This document shows positions 1-8,539 of a DNA stretch of 64,000 bases, piece after piece. The DNA lies in assembly GCF_003003355.1 (NCBI RefSeq), contig NZ_PVTQ01000002.1, forward strand, positions 1 through 64,000, written 5' to 3'. The notes below the pieces were generated by a model that worked only from the letters and a program-made list of their open reading frames with translations, was not told the origin of the DNA and did not search any database. The stretch is from Donghicola tyrosinivorans. Its GTDB lineage: Bacteria; Pseudomonadota; Alphaproteobacteria; Rhodobacterales; Rhodobacteraceae. Positions within the stretch are counted from its first letter, which is position 1. Every line of letters starts with the position of its first letter. The position numbers were made by a program, and so were the translations under genes.

Positions 1-75
<75 letters not shown>

Positions 76-435
76 AAAATAATTCCGAAAATATATCAGA
101 TACTTGAGCATCCAGCGCTCCGCTGGGCTTTAATTTTGCCAGTATCTCAATAAGTTCATCACGAAGCTCCAGTAAATGCAGCTTCTGACCTTCGTCCCAC
201 GAGACAATCACAGATTCAACACGACGGTGCAGTTCATCAGCTGCAGGGCCCCTATACAACTAGGCGATCAAACCGACATTCAACGGTCTCAAATTGTTAG
301 CAGATGTATCAGCAGTCGTAGAGTGCATGCTAAAATGTAAGCCGATAACACCTTAAAAGTGTTAAATGACCCTTCCGCACTCGCTCAATTTGTAATAACA
401 ACAGACCGTCGTCTTGAGTTTGGCATTATGTGCGT
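76..435. other. AT-richer intergenic stretch between tRNA-fMet and a sulfotransferase gene
   Basis: No gene I can support. A reverse-strand reading frame (259 down to 32) exists, but its last residues are the antisense of the tRNA (a GFEPTTFRL-type tail that is a well-known annotation artefact). Base composition looks more AT-rich than the surrounding chromosome. The region holds one operator-like inverted repeat (346-364) and presumably the promoter of the next gene. Confidence 0.4.
346..364. promoter_or_regulatory. Operator-like inverted repeat TAACAC-N7-GTGTTA
   Basis: Perfect 6-bp arms (346-351 and 359-364) separated by seven bases, about 70 bp upstream of the sulfotransferase-like gene. 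No regulator is assigned; seen in sequence only. Confidence 0.25.
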
Positions 436-1536
436 ATGAAGATTATTATTTACATAGGACACCACAAGGTAGGCTCGACCGCGCTACAGAACTACTTTGC
501 TCAAAATTGGTTGAAGTTTGTTCAGAGCGGAATCCTCTACCCTGCGGTTGAGACAAGGGGATTTGCAAATAATCTTAAGAAAGCGCTCGGTGCTGGGGAT
601 CAGGTTGAAGATTTACATTTCAACGTGAAGGAACCGCACAGTGCGTTGGCTTATCGGATGATGGCCGATGTCTCGCCGAGACCGATTCCGCCACAGTTTG
701 ACGCAGTCCCTGGCTTGCCTCAGATGTTTAACGCTATCCGGAATCAGGTTGAGGCATTGCAACCTCATACGTTGATTCTGTGTTCTGAGGCCTTCTCGAA
801 CTTCGGGCAGGTTGGGGCTTCGCTGATCCAACGTTTGTTAGAAAACCTTCCAGAAGCTGAAGAATTGCAGGTGTATTGTGCACTGCGCCGCCCTGACACC
901 TATCTCATGTCGTGGCACGGGCAACGCCTGAAAGTCGGCGAGAAAGCGGGCTTGCTGCAAGAGAACGGCCTTGCGCAGTATTTTGACGGAATTCATTTTA
1001 ATTACCGGACCTTGCTAGCCCCTTGGCTTGAAGAAATCGAACCAAACCAGCTGATTCTGCGGAATTACGCGGATATCTTGGCTGAAGGCGGATCGACCGA
1101 AGATTTCGCGAAGCAGACCGGTCTGAAGCTGCCAGAGAATCTAACACAACCAACCAGAGCGAACCCTAGTTTGCCGCGCTCTGCGTATTCGATCATGTAT
1201 CATGCGAATGATGATCTGAGCGACGGGTTGGCACATCAGTTGTCGGTATATTTGCAACGTAACGGCAAGGCCCTAAGCCCGGTCAAAGATGCGGATGTGG
1301 AACTTTTTGGTGCTGAGCAGCGTGCCAAAATGCGTCGCAAGTTTGCTCCAATTCATCGGTATCTCGCCGAAATCGCCGGTCGCCCGTCCTTCTTTCCGGA
1401 CATTAGCGCGGTTGGAAAGGTTCTTCCTGTTCCAGAGCATGACGCTGGTCGGCAGCTTCTAGATGCACTGCTTTCTGAAGATTTGCCCAACGAAGAGATT
1501 GCTAACTACGTTAAGCAACTTCAGCAGAAATTTTGA
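436..1536 (+). CDS. Sulfotransferase-like protein (first of a tandem pair)
   Basis: Protein of 366 residues if the ATG at 436 is used; a GTG two codons upstream (430) is the alternative, and neither has a strong ribosome binding site. The N-terminus carries a beta-strand followed by GHHKVGSTALQ, which resembles the 5'-phosphosulfate loop of PAPS-dependent sulfotransferases. A later RRPDTYLMSWH segment resembles the 3'-phosphate-binding Arg/Ser motif. No signal peptide or membrane helix is visible, so it is probably cytoplasmic and modifies a glycan or surface polymer precursor (inference). A second gene with the same fold signature follows 62 bp downstream, suggesting duplication or a shared surface-modification task. 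Codon and base composition look less GC-rich than polA, and the position beside a tRNA suggests acquisition. Confidence 0.6.
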   Translation: MKIIIYIGHHKVGSTALQNYFAQNWLKFVQSGILYPAVETRGFANNLKKALGAGDQVEDLHFNVKEPHSALAYRMMADVSPRPIPPQFDAVPGLPQMFNAIRNQVEALQPHTLILCSEAFSNFGQVGASLIQRLLENLPEAEELQVYCALRRPDTYLMSWHGQRLKVGEKAGLLQENGLAQYFDGIHFNYRTLLAPWLEEIEPNQLILRNYADILAEGGSTEDFAKQTGLKLPENLTQPTRANPSLPRSAYSIMYHANDDLSDGLAHQLSVYLQRNGKALSPVKDADVELFGAEQRAKMRRKFAPIHRYLAEIAGRPSFFPDISAVGKVLPVPEHDAGRQLLDALLSEDLPNEEIANYVKQLQQKF

Positions 1537-1598
1537 TTTTTAATCCCATATTCAGAGATTGAGGCGCATGCCTTTTCCTGAAGTGCGCAGCATTTAGC

Positions 1599-3092
1599 AT
1601 GGAGGTACATCGATTGGTTAAAGAGATACTTTTCCATCTTGGAGACTGCAAAACCGGCACCACAGCGATCCAGTCGGTGCTGGCGGGCGGGACGATTGAG
1701 AGCGATCTTTCGATCTGCTTTCCAACCAGATTCAACCATATCCCTCTGGCCAGAACCCTCTCGGTTCCTAGCGAAAAGCATCTGGAGGGAAGGCTTTTCA
1801 AGCGCCTGCGACAAGCCTTCAAGAACAGTGACGCTGACATCGGCGTTGTCTCGGCCGAGCATTTTGAATTTGTACAGCCAGACGAAATCCGGCGCGCCAT
1901 CGATACCCATCTTGGTGGTTATGCGGATCAGATCCGTTTGGTTGCTTATGTGCGACCCCATGCCGAACGATTGGTGTCGACGTTCTCTGAGCGGACCAAG
2001 AAAGGCGTGTTCCAGAACTCGCTCGAAAAAATGCATGAGCGGCTTCTCGAGGACGGCATTCTGTTCTACGCGCCCCGCTTCAAGCGCATGCGCGAATTAT
2101 TTGGCGATCAGTTCATCCTACGCCCCTTCATTCGCGATGATCTGCGCGATGGCGATGTTGTCAGTGATTTCTTTGACCTCCTGTTTCGCGGGGAAAAATT
2201 CAATCTGACGGGCGAAACACAGGTGAATGAATCCCTGTCGGTTCAGGACATTGCGTTGATGCGTCATTTGCATCGACGGGTCGATGCCTACACCGAACCC
2301 GGTGTGGACCGTACAAAAGAGAAGCATTCGCTGGGATGGTATTTCGCTGAAATTCTAGCCGAAATGCCATTGGAAGAGGCGATGAAGCCGCGTTTGCATG
2401 TCTCTCTTGCTGAGAAGATTGTTGAAACCTACGCCGAGGACGCGGCCGAATTGGATGCCGAGTTTTTCGATGGGACTCCGATTAGTGATGCTCTGGTTTC
2501 CGCCCCGCTAAAAGCGATCCCTGAAGAGCAGAGCTACGATGTCGAAACGTATTTCTCAAACTCCGAGCTGCGACAGATCGAGGCTTGGACCAAGTTAACC
2601 ACTCGCTTGATCGATTCCGCGCCGGAGTTCTTTAGCTGGTTGGTGCGTCCCGAAGAGCAGCGCCCCGCAAAGCCGCCGGTGCTTGATTTCAAAGTCCCGA
2701 AGCCCAAGCCGCCTAAGAAACCTGAGGTCGCGGCGGAAAAGACTGACGTGGACGCTGCAGAGCCTGACTTGGAAGCGGCCAAGGCTGATTTGGAGGCCGA
2801 CAAGACAGAGGCCGAAGTGGAAACGCCTGAAACAGCTTTGGAGATGTCCGACGTGGAAGGGGCGGAGGTTGCCTTGGAAACGGATGAGGCAGCCGGCGAC
2901 GTGAAGCAATCCGGGACGGAAGGGGCTCAGGCTGACGCAGAAACGGAAGAGCCTGCCGCAGGAGTGGAGACACCGGACATGGTAGCAGTCGAAGATACCG
3001 GCGATAACAAGACTAATCACACGTCAGAAGAAGCCGTCGTTGCGTCGACTGACGAACAGACCGAAGACACAGAAGATCGCAAAACAGCGTGA
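1599..3092 (+). CDS. Sulfotransferase-like protein with acidic repeat tail
   Basis: 497 residues. The first 350 or so resemble the preceding gene: an N-terminal strand plus LGDCKTGTTAIQ (PAPS 5'-phosphosulfate-loop-like) and a later YVRPHAERLVSTFSE segment in the position of the 3'-phosphate motif. A proline/lysine-rich linker (PKPKPPKKP) then leads into a low-complexity tail of about 110 residues rich in Glu, Asp, Ala and Thr, with a degenerate seven-residue period (see repeat at 2739-3011). The tail lacks hydrophobic or catalytic signatures and is probably disordered. Start is ATG at 1599 shortly after the preceding gene, so the two could be co-transcribed. Substrate unknown; the family assignment rests on the P-loop-like motif only. 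Confidence 0.55.
   Translation: MEVHRLVKEILFHLGDCKTGTTAIQSVLAGGTIESDLSICFPTRFNHIPLARTLSVPSEKHLEGRLFKRLRQAFKNSDADIGVVSAEHFEFVQPDEIRRAIDTHLGGYADQIRLVAYVRPHAERLVSTFSERTKKGVFQNSLEKMHERLLEDGILFYAPRFKRMRELFGDQFILRPFIRDDLRDGDVVSDFFDLLFRGEKFNLTGETQVNESLSVQDIALMRHLHRRVDAYTEPGVDRTKEKHSLGWYFAEILAEMPLEEAMKPRLHVSLAEKIVETYAEDAAELDAEFFDGTPISDALVSAPLKAIPEEQSYDVETYFSNSELRQIEAWTKLTTRLIDSAPEFFSWLVRPEEQRPAKPPVLDFKVPKPKPPKKPEVAAEKTDVDAAEPDLEAAKADLEADKTEAEVETPETALEMSDVEGAEVALETDEAAGDVKQSGTEGAQADAETEEPAAGVETPDMVAVEDTGDNKTNHTSEEAVVASTDEQTEDTEDRKTA
2739..3011 (+). repeat. Degenerate 21-nt (seven-codon) in-frame repeat, about 13 units
   Basis: Codons 381-471 of the sulfotransferase-like gene fall into about 13 seven-residue units. 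Examples are EPDLEAA, KADLEAD, KTEAEVE, TPETALE, MSDVEGA, EVALETD and QADAETE. DNA units keep a weak shared pattern (often ending TTGGAAGCG or similar) but have diverged strongly, so this is an old minisatellite-like expansion. The encoded peptide is acidic with scattered prolines, which argues against one continuous coiled coil. Confidence 0.6.
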
Positions 3093-3229
3093 GGAGCTAG
3101 CGCGGCGGTGCCTCAACGTCGCGCTCTCTTAGCTTCGATTCCCTATTGCCCAACTTGCGCCGCACCTTCCACTGGTGGCGCAGGGCGCAACGTGGCATTA
3201 CCGTGTTCGAAACATTCGGAGGACGCGCG

Positions 3230-6037
3230 ATGACCACCAAATTCGGCAAGGGCTGTCACCTGCACCTGATTGACGGCTCGGCTTTTATTTTCCGTGCCTA
3301 TCATGCGTTGCCGCCTCTGACGCGGAAGTCTGATGGCTTGCCGATTGGCGCTGTCAGCGGCTTTTGCAACATGCTCCAGCGCTATGTGGAAGGGAACCAC
3401 GCTGCCGATACGCCGACCCATTTGGCGGTGATCTTTGACAAGGGCAGCCATACGTTCCGCAACGATATGTATGATCTCTATAAGGCCAACCGAGAGGCGA
3501 TGCCCGAGGATTTGCGCCCTCAGATCCCTCTGACCCGTGAGGCGACCCGTGCCTTCAACATCGCTTGCGAAGAGATGGAAGGGTATGAGGCCGACGACAT
3601 CATCGCGACTCTGTCTTGTCAGGCGCGTGATTTGGGCGGGCGTGTAACCATCGTGTCCTCGGACAAGGACTTGATGCAGTTGGTGGGCGACGGCGTTGAG
3701 ATGTACGACGCCATGAAGAACAAGGTCATTGACCGCGACGGCGTTTTCGAAAAATTCGGCGTCGGCCCTGAAGGGGTTGTCGATGTACAGGCGTTGGCGG
3801 GGGACAGCGTGGACAACGTGCCCGGTGCGCCCGGGATCGGTATCAAGACTGCTGCCCTTCTGATCAACGAATTCGGCACGCTAGAGGCGCTGCTGGACCG
3901 AGCCGAAGAGATCAAGCAGCCCAAGCGCCGCCAGACCCTGATTGAAAAGCGCGAGCAGATCGAACTGTCGAAAAAGCTGGTGCAGCTGGACTGCAATACG
4001 CCGCTGGAATTCACGCTGGACGATCTGGAAATCAAAGACCCCGATCCGGAGGTTCTGTTGGGTTTCCTTGCCAAGATGGAATTCCGCACCCTGACCAAGC
4101 GCATCGCCGATGCGCTGGACGCCGAGCTCCCTGCGATTGAAGACGCGGCCCCCGTTGCCAAGGCGGGCGAGGCTCCGGCAGAGGTCGAAGACCTGCCCAT
4201 CGACCCCGAGGCTTACACCTGCGTGTCTGACCTAGAGACGTTGAACACTTGGATCGCCGAGGCGCGTCATCAGGGTTATGTGGCCGTGGATACGGAAACC
4301 ACCGGCCTTGATAACATGACCGCCGATCTGGTGGGGATTTCGCTGGCGACCAAGGCGGGCAAGGCTTGCTATATTCCGCTGACCCATTCCAAGGGCGGCG
4401 ATGATCTGTTTGGCGGCTCGGAACTGGTTGCGGGGCAAATCCCGCTGCAGGACGCGCTGGATGCGCTGAAGCCGCTGCTGGAAGATGAGGCGGTGCGTAA
4501 AATCTTCCAGAACGCCAAGTACGACTGCAAGATTTTCCAGCGCTACGGGATCATCGTTCAGGGCATCGATGACACGATGCTGATGTCCTATGCGCTTTAT
4601 TCCGGTCTGCATGGCCACGGGATGGACGCGCTTTCGGAACGCTATCTGGGGCACAACCCGATCCCGATCAAAGACCTGATCGGCAGCGGCAAATCCATGA
4701 TCACCTTTGACAAGGTCGATGTGGAAAAGGCTACGCGCTATGCCGCCGAGGATGCGGATATCACTCTGCGTCTCTGGCAGAAATTCGCGCCCCAACTGCA
4801 TCACGCCAAGGTCACCCGCGTCTATGAACGTCTGGAACGCCCGCTTGTGCCGGTACTGGCCCAGATGGAGCGGCACGGGGTGCTGGTAGACCGCGATACC
4901 CTTAGCCGGATGTCCAATGCCTTTGCCCAGAAGATGGCGGGGCTTGAGGCGGACATCCATGAGATGGCGGGCGAAAGCTTTAACGTCGGCAGCCCCAAGC
5001 AGCTGGGTGAGATCCTCTTTGACAAGATGGGTTTTGAGGGCGGCAAGAAGGGCAAGACCGGTGCCTATGCGACCGGCGCAGATATCCTTGAAGATCTGGC
5101 GACCGAGCATGAACTGCCTGCCCGCGTGCTGGATTGGCGTCAGCTGTCCAAGCTGAAATCTACCTACACAGACGCGCTTCAGGACCACATCAATAAGGAA
5201 ACCGGGCGCGTTCACACCAGCTATATGCAGACTGGTGCGGCCACGGGGCGTTTGTCCTCGACCGATCCGAACTTGCAGAACATCCCGATCCGCAGCGAAG
5301 AGGGCCGCCGCATCCGCGAGGCCTTCATTGCGCCCGAGGGTAAGGTTCTGGTCAGCCTCGACTATAGCCAGATCGAACTGCGCATTCTGGCCCATGTGGC
5401 GGGGATCGACAGTCTGAAACAGGCCTTCCGCGAAGGGCAGGACATTCACGCCGCCACTGCGTCAGAGATGTTCGGCGTGCCGCTGGATCAGATGACCTCG
5501 GACGTGCGCCGTCAGGCCAAGGCGATCAACTTTGGCGTCATCTACGGGATTTCGGGCTTTGGTCTGGCGCGGAACCTGCGCATTCCTCGGGCGGAGGCGC
5601 AGGGCTTTATCGACCGCTATTTCGAGCGCTTCCCCGGCATCAAGGACTACATGGATGCCACGGTGAAATTCGCGCAGGAAAATCTGTTTGTCGAAACCCT
5701 GTTCGGCCGCAAAATCCACACGCCCGAGATTGCCGCCAAAGGTCCGCGCGCCGGTTTCGCCAAACGCGCCGCGATCAACGCGCCCATTCAGGGTACCGCT
5801 GCGGACATCATCCGCCGCGCGATGATCCGGATGCCCGAAGCCATCGCAGGCCAGCCTGCCAAGATGCTGCTACAGGTCCACGACGAACTGCTGTTCGAGG
5901 TGGAAGAAGACGCCGTTGACCAACTGATCGCCACTGCGCGTGAGGTCATGGAAAGCGCGGCAAGCCCGGCGATCCATCTGGACGTGCCGCTGATTGCGGA
6001 TGCCGGTCAGGGCTGTTCTTGGGCCGAGGCACACTAA
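3230..6037 (+). CDS. polA: DNA polymerase I
   Basis: 935 residues, the normal length for full three-domain PolA. Residues 1-290 form the 5'-3' flap exonuclease. The 3'-5' proofreading domain has an intact Exo I (DTETTGLD, 354-361), an Exo II-like NAKYDCKIF and Exo III YAAEDADITL, so proofreading is probably active. The polymerase domain has motif A DYSQIELR (Asp711), motif B RRQAKAINFGVIYG (760-773) and motif C VHDE (883-886). The ATG at 3230 is preceded by GGAGG at 3218-3222; an in-frame extension upstream to 3146 lacks this signal and is not part of the family. It fills gaps left by Okazaki fragment processing and repair. Monocistronic by context: followed by a reverse-strand gene. Confidence 0.97.
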   Translation: MTTKFGKGCHLHLIDGSAFIFRAYHALPPLTRKSDGLPIGAVSGFCNMLQRYVEGNHAADTPTHLAVIFDKGSHTFRNDMYDLYKANREAMPEDLRPQIPLTREATRAFNIACEEMEGYEADDIIATLSCQARDLGGRVTIVSSDKDLMQLVGDGVEMYDAMKNKVIDRDGVFEKFGVGPEGVVDVQALAGDSVDNVPGAPGIGIKTAALLINEFGTLEALLDRAEEIKQPKRRQTLIEKREQIELSKKLVQLDCNTPLEFTLDDLEIKDPDPEVLLGFLAKMEFRTLTKRIADALDAELPAIEDAAPVAKAGEAPAEVEDLPIDPEAYTCVSDLETLNTWIAEARHQGYVAVDTETTGLDNMTADLVGISLATKAGKACYIPLTHSKGGDDLFGGSELVAGQIPLQDALDALKPLLEDEAVRKIFQNAKYDCKIFQRYGIIVQGIDDTMLMSYALYSGLHGHGMDALSERYLGHNPIPIKDLIGSGKSMITFDKVDVEKATRYAAEDADITLRLWQKFAPQLHHAKVTRVYERLERPLVPVLAQMERHGVLVDRDTLSRMSNAFAQKMAGLEADIHEMAGESFNVGSPKQLGEILFDKMGFEGGKKGKTGAYATGADILEDLATEHELPARVLDWRQLSKLKSTYTDALQDHINKETGRVHTSYMQTGAATGRLSSTDPNLQNIPIRSEEGRRIREAFIAPEGKVLVSLDYSQIELRILAHVAGIDSLKQAFREGQDIHAATASEMFGVPLDQMTSDVRRQAKAINFGVIYGISGFGLARNLRIPRAEAQGFIDRYFERFPGIKDYMDATVKFAQENLFVETLFGRKIHTPEIAAKGPRAGFAKRAAINAPIQGTAADIIRRAMIRMPEAIAGQPAKMLLQVHDELLFEVEEDAVDQLIATAREVMESAASPAIHLDVPLIADAGQGCSWAEAH

Positions 6038-6091
6038 AGCCGCCAAACAGTGCATCCGGTCCTTTTGGGCCGGATCACACGGCCGTTGCGG

Positions 6092-6508
6092 TTAGTGTGT
6101 GCCAGCGCAAAGGCTGTGGTCGCCCAAAGCCTTCAGCACATCACATCCCGCTGCTTCCTCGCCCGTGTCTGCATGGGTGATGATCCGTTCAAGCTCGTCC
6201 GCCAGTTTGGAGAGGCGTGCGATGCGGGTGCGGACCTCTGCCAAGTGGGCGCTGGCAAGGGCGTGGATTTCAGCGTGCTGGTCTGTGTCATGGGCGTCCA
6301 AGGTCAGCATTTGCCGGATCATTTCCAGCGGCAGGCCTAGATCGCGGGCGTGACGGATGAAACCTAACCGCTCTAACCCCTCTTGGTCATAGCGGCGCTG
6401 GTTGCCTTCGGTCCGCTCTAAAGGGGCTAGCAGGCCGATTTGTTCGTAATACCGGATGGTCGGAACCTTCACGCCGGTGCGACGGGACAGCGCGCCAATC
6501 GAAAACAT
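6092..6508 (-). CDS. MerR-family metal-responsive regulator
   Basis: 138 residues starting at MFSIGALSRRTGVKVPTIRY, with AAGGGGG just upstream; the longer frame to 6583 runs through the operator and is rejected. The N-terminal winged helix (IGALSRRTGV, TIRYYEQIGLL) is followed by the long dimerisation helix and a C-terminal GCDVLKALGDHSLC segment (Cys122, Cys134, plus His131 and His138) that fits a metal site. The Cys that CadR/ZntR-type proteins carry near residue 77-79 is replaced by a DAHDTDQH stretch, so the ligand set differs from E. coli ZntR. Divergent from a CDF efflux gene, with a MerR-type promoter between them, so it most likely activates that gene when zinc or a related cation is in excess. 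Confidence 0.85.
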   Translation of the reverse strand: MFSIGALSRRTGVKVPTIRYYEQIGLLAPLERTEGNQRRYDQEGLERLGFIRHARDLGLPLEMIRQMLTLDAHDTDQHAEIHALASAHLAEVRTRIARLSKLADELERIITHADTGEEAAGCDVLKALGDHSLCAGTH

Positions 6509-6519
6509 GAAATTCCCCC

Positions 6520-6550
6520 TTGAACCTCTAGTCACTAGAGAAACTACTTT
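6520..6550 (+). promoter_or_regulatory. MerR-type promoter/operator of the CDF efflux gene
   Basis: A -35 box TTGAAC (6520-6525) and a -10 box TACTTT (6545-6550) are separated by 19 bp, the elongated spacing typical of MerR-controlled promoters. Inside the spacer lies a perfect palindrome CTCTAGT-C-ACTAGAG (6526-6540). Predicted transcription start is about 20 bases before the efflux gene ATG at 6577. Confidence 0.8.
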
Positions 6551-6576
6551 AGCCGTGACAGAGAGGAAAGAGGTCC

Positions 6577-7506
6577 ATGCCACACGATCACGCCCATCAC
6601 GGCCACCATCATCACCATCACCACGTCGACCCCGAGGCCGGAGACCGTCAGGTTGCCATCGCCGTGGGGATCAACATGCTGCTGACCGTGGCGCAGATTA
6701 TTGGCGGGGTCTTTTCCGGCTCGATCGCGCTGATTGCGGATGCGGTGCATAACTTCAGCGATGCGATTTCGCTGATGATCGCGTTCTTTGCTCGCAAGAT
6801 CGCCCGTCGTCCGGCGAATGCGGGCATGACTTTCGGCTATGGTCGGGCCGAGATGGTCGCCGCCCTGATCAACTACACCACCTTGATCGTCATCAGCCTC
6901 TATCTGGCGTGGGAGGGGATCGCCCGCATGATCGATCCACCCCAGATCGCCGGTTGGACTGTGGTGATCGTGGCGGGGCTTGCTTTGGTGATCGATCTGG
7001 CGACCGCTTTGCTGACCCTGCGCCTGTCGAAGGAAAGCGCCAACATTCGCGCGGCCTTTATCCATAACCTTAGCGATGCCTTGGGGTCGCTGGCTGTGAT
7101 TGTGGGGGGCGTTCTGGTGATCCTCTATGACTGGCGCTGGGTCGATCCGGTAATCACCCTTCTGATCGCGGCCTATATCCTGTGGCTTGCCGCCAAAGAG
7201 ATTGTGCCGGTGATCCGCGATCTGATGCTGGCCACACCTGCAGGGCTGGATGCCAATGATTTGGCGGGGCAGATTTCAGGTTTGGATGGCGTTGATGGCG
7301 TGCATCACCTGCATGTCTGGCAGATGACCGAACAAAAGCGTGCCGTGCAGGTGCATGTGGTTGTTGCGGGCGCGGATTGGCCCGCCGTGGCGCAGGTCCG
7401 CGACAGGGTCCGTGCGATGCTGACAGGGCAGGGGTTCGACCACGTTACCCTAGAGATGGAGGCCAGCGAGTGGGCCTGCGTGGATGCCCCTGTGATCGGT
7501 CACTAA
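6577..7506 (+). CDS. Cation diffusion facilitator (CDF), zinc-type efflux transporter
   Basis: 309 residues, inner membrane, six predicted helices. The N-terminus is a histidine run (HHGHHHHHHH, residues 7-16) that probably buffers incoming metal. The transport site is visible as two HxxxD motifs: His58/Asp62 in helix 2 and His163/Asp167 in helix 5; His/Asp pairs of this kind are typical of zinc-selective CDFs such as ZitB/CzcD. The C-terminal cytoplasmic domain includes VHHLHVWQM. ATG at 6577 has GAGAGGAAAGAGG upstream. It exports Zn2+ (possibly Cd2+ or Co2+) in exchange for protons; the MerR gene and operator upstream indicate induction by metal. Confidence 0.92.
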   Translation: MPHDHAHHGHHHHHHHVDPEAGDRQVAIAVGINMLLTVAQIIGGVFSGSIALIADAVHNFSDAISLMIAFFARKIARRPANAGMTFGYGRAEMVAALINYTTLIVISLYLAWEGIARMIDPPQIAGWTVVIVAGLALVIDLATALLTLRLSKESANIRAAFIHNLSDALGSLAVIVGGVLVILYDWRWVDPVITLLIAAYILWLAAKEIVPVIRDLMLATPAGLDANDLAGQISGLDGVDGVHHLHVWQMTEQKRAVQVHVVVAGADWPAVAQVRDRVRAMLTGQGFDHVTLEMEASEWACVDAPVIGH

Positions 7507-7515
7507 GCTAGGCAA

Positions 7516-7540
7516 GGCGGGCATTGGCCCGCCCCTTTGG
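7516..7540 (+). terminator. Hairpin between convergent genes
   Basis: GGCGGGC-ATTG-GCCCGCC (7516-7533) follows the CDF stop; only a weak T-rich tail (CCTTTGG), so termination strength is uncertain. Confidence 0.45.
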
Positions 7541-7547
7541 CCCCGTC

Positions 7548-7784
7548 TTAGATTTTGGAGGGGGCGGCTGTTACCAGCGCCACCAGTTTGCGGGCCACGG
7601 GTGCGACGACCAGCACGGCAGGAAAGGCGACTGTCCAGCTGGTTACCCACGCGCCGCCCCAAGCGGATAGAAAATCTGGCTGGAACCCGATCGCCCGATA
7701 CGTCGCGATGCCCGAGACAAGACAGGACATCATGCCCGACAGGAACAGGCTGAACAGATAAGGGGCAAAGCGTGGGGGCAGCAT
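7548..7784 (-). CDS. DUF2798 small membrane protein
   Basis: 78 residues from the ATG at 7784, which has a GGAG about nine bases upstream; the frame continues to 7853 without better support. Two hydrophobic helices: FAPYLFSLFLSGMMSCLVSG and a second around WTVAFPAVLVVAPVARKLV. The pattern (LFLS-MS-VSG, a central WxxAW, then a Trp-Pro-rich helix ending APVARKLV) matches DUF2798 proteins, small bacterial inner-membrane proteins of unknown function. Convergent with the CDF gene. Confidence 0.75.
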   Translation of the reverse strand: MLPPRFAPYLFSLFLSGMMSCLVSGIATYRAIGFQPDFLSAWGGAWVTSWTVAFPAVLVVAPVARKLVALVTAAPSKI

Positions 7785-7883
7785 CAACAGGGCTCCGAAG
7801 TGGTCACGTATTGGAACGGTCTCCACATAATAGCGATGTCTGCGCCCGCGCATAGCTGTGCCAGCGCATGGGGAACTGTGCGT

Positions 7884-8483
7884 CTATGCAAGCTCGGACG
7901 AGGGGATGACCGGAAAGAACTGTCCCTGAGACCTCACGCCGAACCAGCTGCTGCCCTCATGGTCCGCGTGACAGCCCAAATCCACAAGCCGGTAAAAGCT
8001 TTTGCGGTCGATCAGCGCCTCCAGGTCATAGCGGATGTGGATGTAGGGGCTGGGTTCATCGGTTTCAGGATCGCGGACAACGCGAATCGGATGCTCGGGT
8101 CCGGCCACGACAGAATCGCCCACATTGGTGGTGAAGGTCAGGCTTTGATCCGCGCCCGTGCCACTGACCTCAAAGTCCACGGCGACAAATGGGGCGTCCT
8201 CAACGGTGATGCCAACCTTTTCCACGGGGGTGACAAGGAAATACTTGCCGTCTTCTTTCCACAGGATCGTTGAAAACAGGCGAACAAGGGGCGCACGGCC
8301 AATTGGCGTGCCCTCATAGAACCAAGTACCATCGCGGGCGATCCGCATATCCAGATCACCGCAAAAGTCCGGTTTCCACTTGTGAACCGGAGGAATTCCG
8401 CCTTTTCCAGCAGCGCGGGCAGCGGCGGCGATGTTATCGGCGGAAGGTTTCACGTTCATTTGTCCATTCGTCCCTTTTGCCAT
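7884..8483 (-). CDS. DUF1285 family protein
   Basis: 199 residues. The segment PPVHKWKPDFCGDLDMRIARDGTW is the signature opening of DUF1285 proteins (pattern: W-P-x-x-G-x-I/M-D-M-x-I-x-x-D-G-x-W-x-Y-x-G-x-P-I-x-R), followed by a beta-rich body (YFLVTPVEKVGITVEDAPFV). No signal peptide or membrane helix, hence cytoplasmic. Function unknown. Start chosen at 8483 because the family begins close to this point and the longer frame overlaps the moxR promoter. Divergent from moxR with 56 bp between start codons; in other alphaproteobacteria this gene often borders the moxR operon, so a functional link is possible but unproven. Confidence 0.8.
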   Translation of the reverse strand: MAKGTNGQMNVKPSADNIAAAARAAGKGGIPPVHKWKPDFCGDLDMRIARDGTWFYEGTPIGRAPLVRLFSTILWKEDGKYFLVTPVEKVGITVEDAPFVAVDFEVSGTGADQSLTFTTNVGDSVVAGPEHPIRVVRDPETDEPSPYIHIRYDLEALIDRKSFYRLVDLGCHADHEGSSWFGVRSQGQFFPVIPSSELA

Positions 8484-8539
8484 TTCACAATCCCGAGATA
8501 GACTCAGCATATAACATCCGTCACAGCAGGGACCACTCC

